A DNA stretch of 64,000 nt, taken from NCBI RefSeq assembly GCF_018598585.1, contig NZ_JAHESD010000015.1, forward strand, positions 33,247 to 97,246, in the 5' to 3' direction. The notes under the pieces were generated by a model. That model searched no databases. It was not told where the DNA came from and saw nothing but the letters and a program-made list of their open reading frames with translations. Made by a program: the position numbers and the translations under genes. This document shows, piece by piece, positions 27,186 through 36,886 of this stretch. Origin of the DNA: Chryseosolibacter indicum (GTDB lineage Bacteria > Bacteroidota > Bacteroidia > Cytophagales > Cyclobacteriaceae). How positions within the stretch are numbered: the first letter of the stretch is position 1; each line of letters starts with the position of its first letter.

Positions 27186-27749
27186 ATGGTCCAATCGTCC
27201 TGGTTTGGAAGTGCTATAATACCTCTACGTCTTGTATTTATAATGTGGGCAGCTTTCTTTGTAGAGTTTGTCTACGGAATACCTCTTAGTTACTTTGGCA
27301 TTGTACCGCTAACATTTCATGGCTTAATTGGAATACTTACGGCCCCCATGCTGCATGGTAGTCTTAATCACCTGGTGTCCAATACTGTTCCCTTATTGTT
27401 TTTGGGCAGCGTTCTTTTTTTCTTTTACGAGAGAATTGGAAGTACAGTGTTTTTCAGGTCGTATTTTTGGACGAACACATTGGTTTGGTTGTTTGGAAGA
27501 CAAAATTCCAGTCACATTGGTGCTAGTGGTGTAGTATATGGTCTTGCTTTTTTTCTGATCTTTTTTGGGATTTTCAGACGAGATTTTACATCGATGCTCA
27601 TTTCAATTGTGGTTATCCTTCTTTACGGAGGGGTTATCTACGGAATTCTTCCAACTGATCCTCGGGTGTCTTGGGAATCTCATTTTGCAGGCGCTCTCGT
27701 TGGCGTTTATACTGCAATTGGTTTTAGTTCTAAAAAGAATGTTAGTTAA
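27186..27749 (+). CDS. Rhomboid-family intramembrane serine protease
   Basis: 187 residues, six hydrophobic segments. The catalytic dyad is intact: S114 in HIGASGVVYG and H166 in ESHFAGALVG. The HxxxN pair H62/N66 (NHLVSNTVPL), which stabilises the oxyanion, is also present. Rhomboids cleave transmembrane substrates inside the inner membrane; the substrate is unknown. holA begins immediately after the stop codon, so the two are translationally coupled. Confidence 0.92.
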   Translation: MVQSSWFGSAIIPLRLVFIMWAAFFVEFVYGIPLSYFGIVPLTFHGLIGILTAPMLHGSLNHLVSNTVPLLFLGSVLFFFYERIGSTVFFRSYFWTNTLVWLFGRQNSSHIGASGVVYGLAFFLIFFGIFRRDFTSMLISIVVILLYGGVIYGILPTDPRVSWESHFAGALVGVYTAIGFSSKKNVS

Positions 27750-28772
27750 ATGGATGCTGCTGTTAAAAAAATTCTAACCGATATTAAATCAGGGAAGTTT
27801 GCCCCTGTCTACTTTTTACAGGGTGAAGAGACTTTTTATATTGATAAAATCGCTGACTTTATTGAAGCCAATGCACTTTCTGACGCAGAGAAGGGATTTA
27901 ACCAGGTAGTTGTTTATGGTAAAGATGTAACCATGGCGACCATTCTAACTCATGCACGCAGGTTTCCTATGATGGCCCAACGCCAGGTAGTAATTGTGAA
28001 GGAAGCGCAGGATATTCAGGATCTGAATAAAGAAATAGGAGGGAAGCTTCTGTTAGACTACCTGACGAAAGCTGTGCCTTCAACTATTCTTGTGTTTTGT
28101 CATAAGCATAAGAGCCTGGATAAAAGAAAAGAGCTGGGAAAGAAGATAGACCAGTATGCTGTCTGCTTATCTACAAAGAAGATGTATGATAGCCAGCTTC
28201 CGGAGTTTGTGGTTGAGTATTGTCACGATAAAAAGATAAGTATTGATGACAGAGCGGTAATGGCACTCTGCGAATATGTGGGTAATGATTTGCATAGACT
28301 TGCCAACGAGATAGATAAGCTGGCTATAGCGTTGGGGGGAGCGGGAAGTATTACACCGGAACATGTAATGAACCAGGTTGGTGTTAGCAAGGAGTATAAT
28401 ATTTTTGAACTTCAGAAAGCTATTATCCAACGTGATACGCTTCTGGCGAATAAGATTGTTAATTATTTCGAAAGCAACACCAAAAAGAATCCAATTATAC
28501 CGGTTGTTGCGTATCTGTTTTCGTTCTTCAGCAAGCTTCTGGCAGCGACCCAGGCACCAGATAAAAGCGATAAAGGATTAGTAAGTGCCTTAAAGATCAG
28601 TCCTTATGCTGCTAAGGACTACATGCTTGCGCTACGTCAATTCCCACAAGATAAGATTGTAAATACAATATCTTCTTTAAAAGAGGCAGATCTGAAACTA
28701 AAAGGTGTTAATGCAGCGTCAGATTCTGAGGGGCAGATCTTTCGGGAGCTGGTATACCGCATTTTACATTAA
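27750..28772 (+). CDS. holA: DNA polymerase III delta subunit
   Basis: 340 residues. Starts DIKSGKFAPVYFLQGEETFYIDKI, the HolA N-terminal signature, with a degenerate AAA+ fold and a C-terminal helical collar domain (ISPYAAKDYMLALRQF). It is the clamp-loader wrench that opens the beta clamp. Start ATG directly abuts the rhomboid stop. Confidence 0.93.
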   Translation: MDAAVKKILTDIKSGKFAPVYFLQGEETFYIDKIADFIEANALSDAEKGFNQVVVYGKDVTMATILTHARRFPMMAQRQVVIVKEAQDIQDLNKEIGGKLLLDYLTKAVPSTILVFCHKHKSLDKRKELGKKIDQYAVCLSTKKMYDSQLPEFVVEYCHDKKISIDDRAVMALCEYVGNDLHRLANEIDKLAIALGGAGSITPEHVMNQVGVSKEYNIFELQKAIIQRDTLLANKIVNYFESNTKKNPIIPVVAYLFSFFSKLLAATQAPDKSDKGLVSALKISPYAAKDYMLALRQFPQDKIVNTISSLKEADLKLKGVNAASDSEGQIFRELVYRILH

Positions 28773-28914
28773 CGGTTTTAATAGTAAAAGCAGGTAAACT
28801 CTCTGGCAGCTTTAACTGGAGTTGCTCGATATTTTTTAGCTTAAACCATGCTTTTTAGGGGTACCGGCTCATTTTTTGCTGATATTATTTCCATATTGCA
28901 CTGCAATAAAAGTT

Positions 28915-31900
28915 ATGCAGGCAAGTTTAAATTTAATAACTGTATTTACTGTGAATTATAGGATACTGTTTGCGATTTTCTTAGTTTCTTTTTCCCTACA
29001 GCTTCACGCACAAGATCAATTATCGCAAAGTAAGGCAGAGCGTTTGTATCAAAAAGGTACGGAATTAATCGCTCATGCTAATTATGGAGCAGCCAGAAAA
29101 GTGTTTTCTGATTTTTTGGAAACCTCATCGTTTTCGGACCCTAGAAGGAGTGAGGCCGAGTATTATGTTGCATTTAGTGCGCTCACCTTGAGCCATATTG
29201 ATGGAGAAAAGCTAATTGATAATTTTATAGTGGCATATCCTTCAAGCCCCAAAGCTGCCACTGCTTACTACGATCTTGCTAACTTCTTTTATAACGAAAA
29301 AAGCTATACAAAAGCTTCGCAGTATTTTAAGAAGGTAGACTTTCCTTCTTTAACACTTGATCAACAGAATCAGGCCCATTTTAAGTGGGGGTATAGCTAT
29401 TTTAATCTTAAGAAACTTGATGAGGCTCTAGAGCAATTCAACTTTGTAAAAACACAGAGCAGCGAATATGCTCCTGCTTCAAATTATTACGCAGGCTTCA
29501 TTGAATATTCTAAAGGCAACTACGATCAGGCTCTTACAGATTTGAAAAAGGCTGAGTTAAATTCAGCTTATGCATCTGTAGTACCTTACCTTATTGCAAA
29601 TGTTTATTATAGGCAGAAACGCTATGACGACTTGCTTGCTTATGCCAATGCAATAAAATCAAGAAAAGATATTGCGAATGCTAATGAAGTCTCAATGCTT
29701 ATCGCAGAGGCATACTACTTTAAAGGCGAGTACAAAAATGCTATCGAGGCCTATGAGAAATATCTGGCTGACAATCCTGGTAAAGCAGAGACCTCTTTAT
29801 TATTCCGAGCTGGTTTTGCTAACTATTCTTTAAATCAGGCTCCTAAAGCAATAGAATATCTTAGCAAAGCTGCGGCTACTAAAGACTCTGTTAGCTACTA
29901 TGCTTCGTATTACCTTGGCATCCTCTATCTAAAGCAAGGAGAAAAACCTCTTGCTTTAAATGCATTTGATTTTGCCCGTAAATATCCAAAGGATAATAAG
30001 CTTGCTGAAGAAGCTACCTTTCAATATGCAAAGCTTACTTATGATGTAGGCAGACAAGACCAGTCAATAGCAGAGTTCGAGAAGTTTCTACAAACTTATA
30101 GAGGAAGCACCCATACAACCGAAATCAAAGAACTTTTGGCGCAAGCTTATGTTAATGGAAGTAATTTCAACAAGGCAATAGAATATATAGAAGCCTTATC
30201 ATCACGAAGCGCATCTATTGATCAGGCATATCAAAAGGCAACTTTTTTGAAAGGAACTGAGGCTTTTAATAAAGAAGATTATGCACAGGCAGTAACCTTT
30301 TTTGAAAAATCATTGAAATCGCCAAAAGATCCTGCCATTGTAGCGCAGGCGAGCTATTGGGCAGGTGAAAGCTATTCGGTAGGTAGAAGGTTTGATGATG
30401 CCATTAGACATTATCAAAAAGTGATAGATCTGTCAACTGCTGTTGAGCCCGAGCTTGTTACTAAAGCACGTTATGGTTTAGGATATGCACATTACAACTT
30501 AGAGGCTTACGATAAAGCGTTGTTCAACTTTAAGGAATTTGTTAATAGAACAAACAAGGGAAATCCTAATCATGCAGATGGATTAATCCGTCTTGCAGAT
30601 TGTTATTATGTAAGTAAGCAGTATCCCTCGGCGCTTGATAATTATAACAGGGCCAGAAACATAGGTTCGCCTGACAATGATTATATACTTCTGCAAAGCG
30701 GTGTAATCCATGGCATTCAAAGAAACTACAGCGAATCCTCTAATCAACTCACAACGCTAATCAAGAATTACCCTAAATCCCAATACAGGGATGAAGCACT
30801 TTTCCAACGGGCGCAGTTTGATATTGAGCAGGGAAATTCGCAGGCTGCAATTGATGGACTATCAACATTAATCAGGGAGAGTAGTAACTCAAAATTTTTA
30901 CCATATGCTTATATGAGAAGAGCAGCGTCATATTTTAATTTAAAACAATATGACCGTACTATCTCTGATTATAAGGCAGTAATTACGCAATTCCCTGGTC
31001 ATCCTGTTGCCCAGGAATCTTTATTGCCATTACAGGAGGCATTAACCATTGCAGGAAGATCAGGAGAATTTGAAGCTTCTCTTGCACAGTTTAAGAGAGC
31101 AAATCCTGACAATCAAAATCTTGAGCATATCGAGTATGAAACTGCCAAGAACCTGTACTTCGATCAACAGTATCAGAAAGCGCTCGATAAGCTTAATACA
31201 TTTGTTTCAGCTTACCCTCAAAGTGCAAAAGTTCAAGAAGCCAAGTACTATATCGCTGAATCGTATTACAGAATTAAAGATTACGGAAGAGCGCTACCTG
31301 TATATGTAGAATTAAGCAGAGATAAGACTTTTAATATGGGTAACAGGGTTGCTGGCCGTGTTGCAGAACTGGAATTTAAAAATGGAAAGTATGAGAATGC
31401 CGTTAGCCAGTTTCACGTACTTGAGCGCCTTGCTACCAATAAAAAGGAGCAGTACAATGCATGGGTGGGTCTGATGGAGTCTTTCTATCTTATGGCAAAT
31501 TATGATTCTTCTGCTCTTTATGCTAAAAGAATTTTGGATAATGGCGCAGTAAACGCAAGTGCTCAAAGTAAAGCTTCTTTGTACCTTGGTAAAATTGCTT
31601 TTGCTAAAGGAGATTATGAGGCAGCTAAAGATGAATTTCTTAATACTGTAAACGCGGCGCAGGATGAGCATGGTGCAGAAGCTAAGTACATGATAGCACA
31701 GGTGCTTTACATTCAAAAGCAGTACAAGCAAAGCTATGAGACGTTGATTAGTTTAAACAATGACTTTGCGACTTATGATAACTGGGTAGGTAAATCTTAC
31801 CTCTTACTTGCTGATAACTTTGTAGCCATGGGGGATACCTTCCAGGCTAAAGCTACGCTTCAATCCCTGATAGATAATTTTCCTTTAAAGGATATAAAGG

Positions 31901-31992
31901 ATGAAGCCCAAAAGAAATTAAGGGAAGTTGAAAAAGCAGAGCAAGATAAAAAACAACAAGGCGAGGCTGATACGCTAGAGATAAATCGCTAA
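28915..31992 (+). CDS. Giant exported TPR-repeat protein
   Basis: 1025 residues from the ATG at 28915; a TTG at 28876 is possible but adds an unlikely extension. The signal peptide ends near LQLHAQ. Almost the whole mature protein is tandem tetratricopeptide repeats, many of the BamD/YbgF/CpoB type (AEYYVAFSALTLSHIDGEKL, AKYYIAESYYRIKDYGRALP, AIRHYQKVIDLS). It should be periplasmic or outer-membrane associated and scaffold partners. It is followed 23 nt later by a beta-barrel gene and then SPOR and ExbB-ExbD-TonB genes, suggesting a shared envelope complex. Confidence 0.85.
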   Translation: MQASLNLITVFTVNYRILFAIFLVSFSLQLHAQDQLSQSKAERLYQKGTELIAHANYGAARKVFSDFLETSSFSDPRRSEAEYYVAFSALTLSHIDGEKLIDNFIVAYPSSPKAATAYYDLANFFYNEKSYTKASQYFKKVDFPSLTLDQQNQAHFKWGYSYFNLKKLDEALEQFNFVKTQSSEYAPASNYYAGFIEYSKGNYDQALTDLKKAELNSAYASVVPYLIANVYYRQKRYDDLLAYANAIKSRKDIANANEVSMLIAEAYYFKGEYKNAIEAYEKYLADNPGKAETSLLFRAGFANYSLNQAPKAIEYLSKAAATKDSVSYYASYYLGILYLKQGEKPLALNAFDFARKYPKDNKLAEEATFQYAKLTYDVGRQDQSIAEFEKFLQTYRGSTHTTEIKELLAQAYVNGSNFNKAIEYIEALSSRSASIDQAYQKATFLKGTEAFNKEDYAQAVTFFEKSLKSPKDPAIVAQASYWAGESYSVGRRFDDAIRHYQKVIDLSTAVEPELVTKARYGLGYAHYNLEAYDKALFNFKEFVNRTNKGNPNHADGLIRLADCYYVSKQYPSALDNYNRARNIGSPDNDYILLQSGVIHGIQRNYSESSNQLTTLIKNYPKSQYRDEALFQRAQFDIEQGNSQAAIDGLSTLIRESSNSKFLPYAYMRRAASYFNLKQYDRTISDYKAVITQFPGHPVAQESLLPLQEALTIAGRSGEFEASLAQFKRANPDNQNLEHIEYETAKNLYFDQQYQKALDKLNTFVSAYPQSAKVQEAKYYIAESYYRIKDYGRALPVYVELSRDKTFNMGNRVAGRVAELEFKNGKYENAVSQFHVLERLATNKKEQYNAWVGLMESFYLMANYDSSALYAKRILDNGAVNASAQSKASLYLGKIAFAKGDYEAAKDEFLNTVNAAQDEHGAEAKYMIAQVLYIQKQYKQSYETLISLNNDFATYDNWVGKSYLLLADNFVAMGDTFQAKATLQSLIDNFPLKDIKDEAQKKLREVEKAEQDKKQQGEADTLEINR

Positions 31993-32015
31993 ACGCAGGA
32001 CGACATTATTTTTAT

Positions 32016-33686
32016 ATGCATTTACTGAAGTCATTTTTTTCTTTGATTCTTTTACTTGTTGGCCTACTCAGTTTGAGTACAAACGCTTTTGCTCAAGGCC
32101 AATGGGGAAATGAAGGAGAGCTTGAGGATGTTGAAATAGAGATTGTTAAAGAGAGGCAAATAACCTTGCCAAAGGCCAATCGAAACTTTGAAAAAATTCC
32201 GCCGCGTCCTTCTGAACCTATTAAGGCTCCGGTGCAGTATGATTTTAAACCTTTCAACTTTCAGACAGCACCAATCAATCCTGCTATAAAACCATTAAAG
32301 ATAAAACAGGAGGACCCATCCAAGGTGTATGGAGGGTACTTGAGTGCTGGTTTCGGTAACTACACATCACCTTATCTCGAGGGCTTTGTTAATTCAACAC
32401 GCGATAAGAATAAGTTAATAGGAGCTCATGGGCTCTTTAGTGCCTCTGATAAAGGTCCTGTTGATGGTAAGAATTCGGGGAGTGGGATGTCTAAGCTCTC
32501 TGTTTTTGGAAAGACCTTTAATGAGACTTTCGCCTTATCAGGTGACGTAGGCTTTGAAAATAGGACTACTCATTTTTACGGCTATCCTGAAGGAACGGAT
32601 ATAGACGCAAAAGATATTAAACAGTATTATAATCACTTCAGAATTAATGGAGAGATTTCTAATGCACGTAATACAGCTTTTTCATACAAGTTGGGCGGTA
32701 CGTTTGGATACCTTGCTAACAAGTATGATGCAAGGGAAAGTGAAGTCAATTTAAGTTTTGACTCGAGATACAAATTAGATGATGAAAGAGGAATTGGCTT
32801 AAAAGCAGGATACAACTTACTGAACAGAAAGGATGCGGAAGTAGAAGCAAAACCAAGAAACCTTTTCTTTGTAAACCCTCAATACCAGTTTCTTCCCATA
32901 GAAGATTTGAGCCTGATCGTAGGATTGGTAGCTGCTGTTGAGAACGATTCTATTGACAGCAAGAACGTTCACGTATATCCCGATATAAGGGCAGCCTACC
33001 CCTTGTCTCCGTCTGTTAAATTAACAGCATCTCTGACTGGTGGCATTGAAAAGGTATCGCTACAGAGTTTATCCAATGAAAATATATGGATAGCTCCTAA
33101 TGTTCCAATATTCCATACCAATAAGCTATACGACCTGCAGGGGGCGCTTCATACAAAACTTGGAAACAAGATTGGTATTAATGGAGGGTTATCAATAGCA
33201 GCGCTTAAGAACTGGTACTTTTTTGTAAATTCAATAACTGATCAGTCAAGGTTTGACGTTGTTTACGATACAAAAGCTACAGTACGCACCAACTTTTTTG
33301 CATCGGTCGGCTATTCGCAGTCTGAAGGAGCAAAGATTCTTTTAAGAGGAGATGTGTATGGCTACAACACAAAAAATGTAGGGGAAGCTTGGCACCGTCC
33401 GACGTATAAGGTTACTGGTGATGCATCTTTTAACATTGTTAAAAAGATTCTGTTGGACGTAACCCTAATCGCCCAGGGAGGAATGAAAGCCCTGGAACCG
33501 TCAACAGATAAAGTTGTAACAATAGATCCGGCTTTTGATCTGAATGTAAGATTCGAATATTTGTTTTCGGATAGCTTTTCATTTTTTGCTCAGCTAAATA
33601 ATATTACCTCCAACAACTATCAAACCTACCTCTATTATCCGGTTCGAGGCTTCCAGGGAATGGGTGGCATAACATGGAGTTTTTAA
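32016..33686 (+). CDS. Outer-membrane beta-barrel protein, TonB-receptor-like without plug
   Basis: 556 residues with a signal peptide ending STNAFAQ. The body is rich in alternating hydrophobic strands (YGGYLSAGFGNYTSPYLEGF, IGLKAGYNLL, FSFFAQLNNITSNNYQTYLY) and ends in an aromatic strand GGITWSF, as outer-membrane barrels do. No plug domain is seen, so a transporter role is not established. It lies between the TPR protein and the SPOR/TonB genes. Confidence 0.75.
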   Translation: MHLLKSFFSLILLLVGLLSLSTNAFAQGQWGNEGELEDVEIEIVKERQITLPKANRNFEKIPPRPSEPIKAPVQYDFKPFNFQTAPINPAIKPLKIKQEDPSKVYGGYLSAGFGNYTSPYLEGFVNSTRDKNKLIGAHGLFSASDKGPVDGKNSGSGMSKLSVFGKTFNETFALSGDVGFENRTTHFYGYPEGTDIDAKDIKQYYNHFRINGEISNARNTAFSYKLGGTFGYLANKYDARESEVNLSFDSRYKLDDERGIGLKAGYNLLNRKDAEVEAKPRNLFFVNPQYQFLPIEDLSLIVGLVAAVENDSIDSKNVHVYPDIRAAYPLSPSVKLTASLTGGIEKVSLQSLSNENIWIAPNVPIFHTNKLYDLQGALHTKLGNKIGINGGLSIAALKNWYFFVNSITDQSRFDVVYDTKATVRTNFFASVGYSQSEGAKILLRGDVYGYNTKNVGEAWHRPTYKVTGDASFNIVKKILLDVTLIAQGGMKALEPSTDKVVTIDPAFDLNVRFEYLFSDSFSFFAQLNNITSNNYQTYLYYPVRGFQGMGGITWSF

Positions 33687-33738
33687 AATGCCCGCAAAAG
33701 ATGTTGGGACCGCAAGGCTTGATGACAAACGTTATAGT

Positions 33739-33768
33739 TTGTATGCCACAAAAATTACATTAATTTTG
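33739..33768 (+). promoter_or_regulatory. Promoter of the SPOR-exbB-exbD-tonB genes
   Basis: TTG at 33739-33741 (within TTTG), a 19-nt gap, then TAATTTTG at 33761-33768: both elements of the Bacteroidota housekeeping promoter at ideal spacing. The SPOR gene ATG is 38 nt downstream. This is the best promoter match I found in the window. Confidence 0.7.
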
Positions 33769-33806
33769 TCTGTTAACGTAACCATTGAGTTAAACGAACA
33801 CTAAGC

Positions 33807-34541
33807 ATGGCCCGGAGAAAAAAGCTTAACGAAGAACAAACACCGCCAGAAAACACTGATAACACAGAGAACACTGATGATTCTTTCGGTTTACCTGAAA
33901 TAGAGTACGAACCAATAAACCGTGAGGAAACTTCTTCTGAAGATCCTGTTCATGAAACTACCCCTACGGTAGAAGAACCAGTTTATCAGAATGAATCCAG
34001 GCAGGAATACAAAACTTCTTCTGCTTATGTTGAGGATGAGCCGTCGTCATCCTGGGGAAAGATACTCGGAGTGTTAGTAGTAGTTGCTCTTCTTGGAGGT
34101 GCCGCTTATTGGTTTTTCGGAATTTACCAGCCCCAGAAACTTGCCTCCGAAAAGGCAAGAAAAGAACAGTTAGCACGTGAAGAAGCAGAAAGAAGAGCAG
34201 CAGAAGAAAGGCTGGCAGAAGAACGGAGACTTGCTGAGCAAAGAAGGGCAGACTCGCTTGCTAATCTTAAACCAAAAGTTGGTACAGTTCAAACACTAAC
34301 TGATCGTACAGGTCGTTATTATGTTGTGGTTGCCAGCGCCGTTGATGGTGATTTAATTATGGACTATGCGAACAAGCTGGCCCCAAAAGGTGTTAATGCC
34401 AAGATTATTCCTCCGTTTGGAAAAGCTAAATTTTATCGTCTTGCTGTTGCTGAGGGTGAAACTTATACAGAAACACAGGCTACTGCTGATGGTATGAAAG
34501 GCGGAGAATACGGGAATGATCTTTGGGTAATCAGATATTAG
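33807..34541 (+). CDS. SPOR-domain membrane protein
   Basis: 244 residues. Acidic cytoplasmic N-terminus (1-80), one transmembrane helix at about 86-106, a Glu/Arg/Ala coiled coil (about 112-150) and a C-terminal SPOR domain (RYYVVVASAVDGDLIMDYAN ... GVNAKIIPPFGKAKFYRLAV). SPOR domains bind denuded peptidoglycan at septa, so a role in division or envelope coupling is likely. Has its own promoter. Confidence 0.88.
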   Translation: MARRKKLNEEQTPPENTDNTENTDDSFGLPEIEYEPINREETSSEDPVHETTPTVEEPVYQNESRQEYKTSSAYVEDEPSSSWGKILGVLVVVALLGGAAYWFFGIYQPQKLASEKARKEQLAREEAERRAAEERLAEERRLAEQRRADSLANLKPKVGTVQTLTDRTGRYYVVVASAVDGDLIMDYANKLAPKGVNAKIIPPFGKAKFYRLAVAEGETYTETQATADGMKGGEYGNDLWVIRY

Positions 34542-34579
34542 TATCTATCCTTTTTTAGCTATAATTTTTTAAACTTTAA

Positions 34580-35257
34580 ATGATCCTACTTCAGGTAATT
34601 ACAGATTCAACAACAGTATCTACAGTTGTTGATGGGCAATCAATATCAGTTTTAGACCTTGCAGTAAGAGGCGGTATCATAATGATTCCCCTTGCCCTTA
34701 TGTGGGTTATCGCAGTGTATGTATTTATAGAGCGCCTGCTTACAATTAACAAAGCAGGAAAGGTACCTGACTCTTTTATGAATACCGTAAAGGATTTGGT
34801 GTTGAGAGGCGACATTAATGGAGCGAGAATGGTCTGTAGCCAGAATAATACCCCTATAGGTCATATTGTAGGGAAAGGTGTACAGCGTATAGGAAAACCG
34901 ATGGAAAACATTGAAAAGTCAATGGAGAATGTCGGGCGTCTTGAACTATATAAGCTTGAAAAGAACCTGGTTATACTAACCATTATCGCCGGTGTAGCTC
35001 CGATGTTCGGGTTTTTAGGAACCATCGCCGGTATGATTCAGACTTTCTTCAATATTTCAATTACCTCAGATATTACCCTGGGCTCTATAGCAGACGGTAT
35101 CTATGTGAAGATGGTTACGTCAGCAACTGGTCTAATTATTGGTATCATGGCTTATATAGCTTACAGTTATCTTAATGCCCAGATTGATAAGGTTGTGAAT
35201 CAGATGGAAGCTGCAAGCGCTGATTTTATTGATACCCTTCATGCACCTGTTAAATAA
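34580..35257 (+). CDS. exbB: MotA/TolQ/ExbB proton-channel protein
   Basis: 225 residues with three transmembrane helices (about 30-50, 130-155, 170-195), including IIAGVAPMFGFLGTIAGMIQTFF, the TolQ/ExbB signature. With ExbD it forms the proton-driven motor energising TonB or Tol proteins. TolQ versus ExbB cannot be settled by sequence; the neighbouring TonB-like gene favours ExbB. Confidence 0.9.
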   Translation: MILLQVITDSTTVSTVVDGQSISVLDLAVRGGIIMIPLALMWVIAVYVFIERLLTINKAGKVPDSFMNTVKDLVLRGDINGARMVCSQNNTPIGHIVGKGVQRIGKPMENIEKSMENVGRLELYKLEKNLVILTIIAGVAPMFGFLGTIAGMIQTFFNISITSDITLGSIADGIYVKMVTSATGLIIGIMAYIAYSYLNAQIDKVVNQMEAASADFIDTLHAPVK

Positions 35258-35265
35258 AGGTAGTT

Positions 35266-35667
35266 ATGGATTTACGAAGCAAACGTCATAAACGCCAGGC
35301 AGAGTTTCATAACTCAGCATTGAATGATATTCTTTTCATTCTGCTGCTCTTCTTTCTTATCGTTTCTACGCTTGCTAATCCAAACGTTATTAAGCTACAG
35401 TTACCGAAGGCTACAAGTAATACAAAGGCCCGCCAAACGGTGGTGGTGAGTATCACTCCAAAGCATGAATATTTTGTCGGTACGAATAAAGTTCCTTTTG
35501 ATAGGTTATTGAGTACATTAAAACCAGCTCTGGCCAATGAAAATCTTGAGCCAACTATTGTTATTAACGCTGAAAAGTCTGTTCCTATTGAAGACGTTGT
35601 GTCTGTAATGGAAATAGCGAACAAGCTTGGTGCTAAAGTTGTTCTTGCTACTAAAAAACCTGGCTAA
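35266..35667 (+). CDS. exbD: ExbD/TolR biopolymer transport protein
   Basis: 133 residues. One N-terminal transmembrane helix (DILFILLLFFLIVSTLANP) with the proton-path Asp, then the periplasmic ExbD domain (NAEKSVPIEDVVSVMEIANKLGA). 8 nt after exbB and 1 nt before the TonB-like start. Confidence 0.92.
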   Translation: MDLRSKRHKRQAEFHNSALNDILFILLLFFLIVSTLANPNVIKLQLPKATSNTKARQTVVVSITPKHEYFVGTNKVPFDRLLSTLKPALANENLEPTIVINAEKSVPIEDVVSVMEIANKLGAKVVLATKKPG

Positions 35668-35668
35668 T

Positions 35669-36580
35669 ATGGCATCGCAGGAGGAACGTGAAAAGAAGAT
35701 AAAGGCAGCCCTGGGCACCCTCGCAGTAAACATTGTTGTTTTACTCATTCTTTTGTTTGCGGGTTCATGGAAAACGGCCGGATCGGGAGAAGGTCAGTTT
35801 CCTGGCATAGAAGTAAACCTGGGTTATGACGATCAGGGAAGTGGCAACATCCAACCCGACAGACCCATTGGCAGCGAAAAAGCCAATGACGTTGAGAATC
35901 CGCCTGCAGAACCTACTGAGCAGGTACCTACACTTGAACCACAGCAACAGGCACCTATAGAAGAAGCCCCTCCGGCAAAAGTTGTTCAGCCTGCTACCGT
36001 CACTGATCCTAATAGCGACGTTGAAATTAAAGAAGTAAAGAAAGAAGAAAAACCAGTAGAAAAACCTGTTGAAAAGAAACCTGTAGAGAAGCCGGTTGAG
36101 AAAAAGCCAGAGGAGAAACCTAAGGTGGTAGATCAAAACGCTGTATATACTGGTAAAAGCACCTCATCTAATGCCACTTCAGGTAATGGTACCGGTAAGC
36201 AAGGCACTACAGGAAGCGAGGGCAATGATGTTGGCAAGCAGGGTGACAAAGGTGTAGAAGGTGGTACTCCAGGTGCACAAACCTACCAGGGAAGACCAGG
36301 AGGTGGAAACGGAGGAACACTTGATCTTCAAGGATGGAATTGGGATAACATCCCGAAGCCAAATGTTCCTGATAATGAATTTGGAAGAGTTGTTTTCGAA
36401 ATAGAAGTAGATGATAATGGCGAATTAATTGGATATCGTAAAGAGTCAGGGTCAGTAAGTGCAGCTGCAGAGCGTGCTTGTATTGATGCCATACAGCAAC
36501 TTACTTTTACTAAAAAAACAGGGGCTAAGGTTCCGCCTGTGTCGAAAGGAAGAATTACATTCGTAATTCGCGCTCAATAG
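35669..36580 (+). CDS. TonB-like energy transducer
   Basis: 303 residues from the ATG at 35669 (MASQEEREKKIKAAL), which starts 1 nt after exbD; a GTG at 35627 inside exbD was rejected. Transmembrane helix about 14-31 (AVNIVVLLILLFAG), then a long Pro/Glu/Lys-rich spacer (repeats of EKPVEKKPVEKP), a Gly-rich stretch, and a TonB C-terminal domain (GRVVFEIEVDDNGELIGYRK). It would span the periplasm and pull on TonB-dependent receptors or barrels. Confidence 0.88.
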   Translation: MASQEEREKKIKAALGTLAVNIVVLLILLFAGSWKTAGSGEGQFPGIEVNLGYDDQGSGNIQPDRPIGSEKANDVENPPAEPTEQVPTLEPQQQAPIEEAPPAKVVQPATVTDPNSDVEIKEVKKEEKPVEKPVEKKPVEKPVEKKPEEKPKVVDQNAVYTGKSTSSNATSGNGTGKQGTTGSEGNDVGKQGDKGVEGGTPGAQTYQGRPGGGNGGTLDLQGWNWDNIPKPNVPDNEFGRVVFEIEVDDNGELIGYRKESGSVSAAAERACIDAIQQLTFTKKTGAKVPPVSKGRITFVIRAQ

Positions 36581-36586
36581 CAATAC

Positions 36587-36793
36587 ATGGAGAAAAGGTA
36601 TATTGAATTTATTCAGGATGTACTTATTACTATCCATCAGAATATCCATGAACTAGAGGACCGGAAAAGCTTTGCTGAACCTGAAGAACTTACCCATATC
36701 GAAGCAAAATTGCTTGCTTATAAAGAAATGCTCTCAATCATTAAAGTGAGTGCTGACGAGTTTAAATTGCCTAAAGAAGACATTGGAATTTAA
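36587..36793 (+). CDS. Small conserved hypothetical protein
   Basis: 68 residues, all helical in appearance (YIEFIQDVLITIHQNIHELE; AKLLAYKEMLSIIKVSADEF). No signal peptide or known motif. It starts 6 nt after the TonB gene and is probably in the same transcript. Function unknown. Confidence 0.6.
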   Translation: MEKRYIEFIQDVLITIHQNIHELEDRKSFAEPEELTHIEAKLLAYKEMLSIIKVSADEFKLPKEDIGI

Positions 36794-36886
36794 GGATTTG
36801 GATAGCTAAATACGTATCGCTTTAGGAGCCCAGTCTCATTATTTGTTAACACCACCTGTAGATTATAAATTGCGCGAGTTTTAGTC

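Noticed and set aside
35627..35668. GTG start for the TonB-like protein inside exbD
   Set aside because: The added 14 residues are the exbD coding region read in another frame; the ATG at 35669 gives a standard N-terminus.
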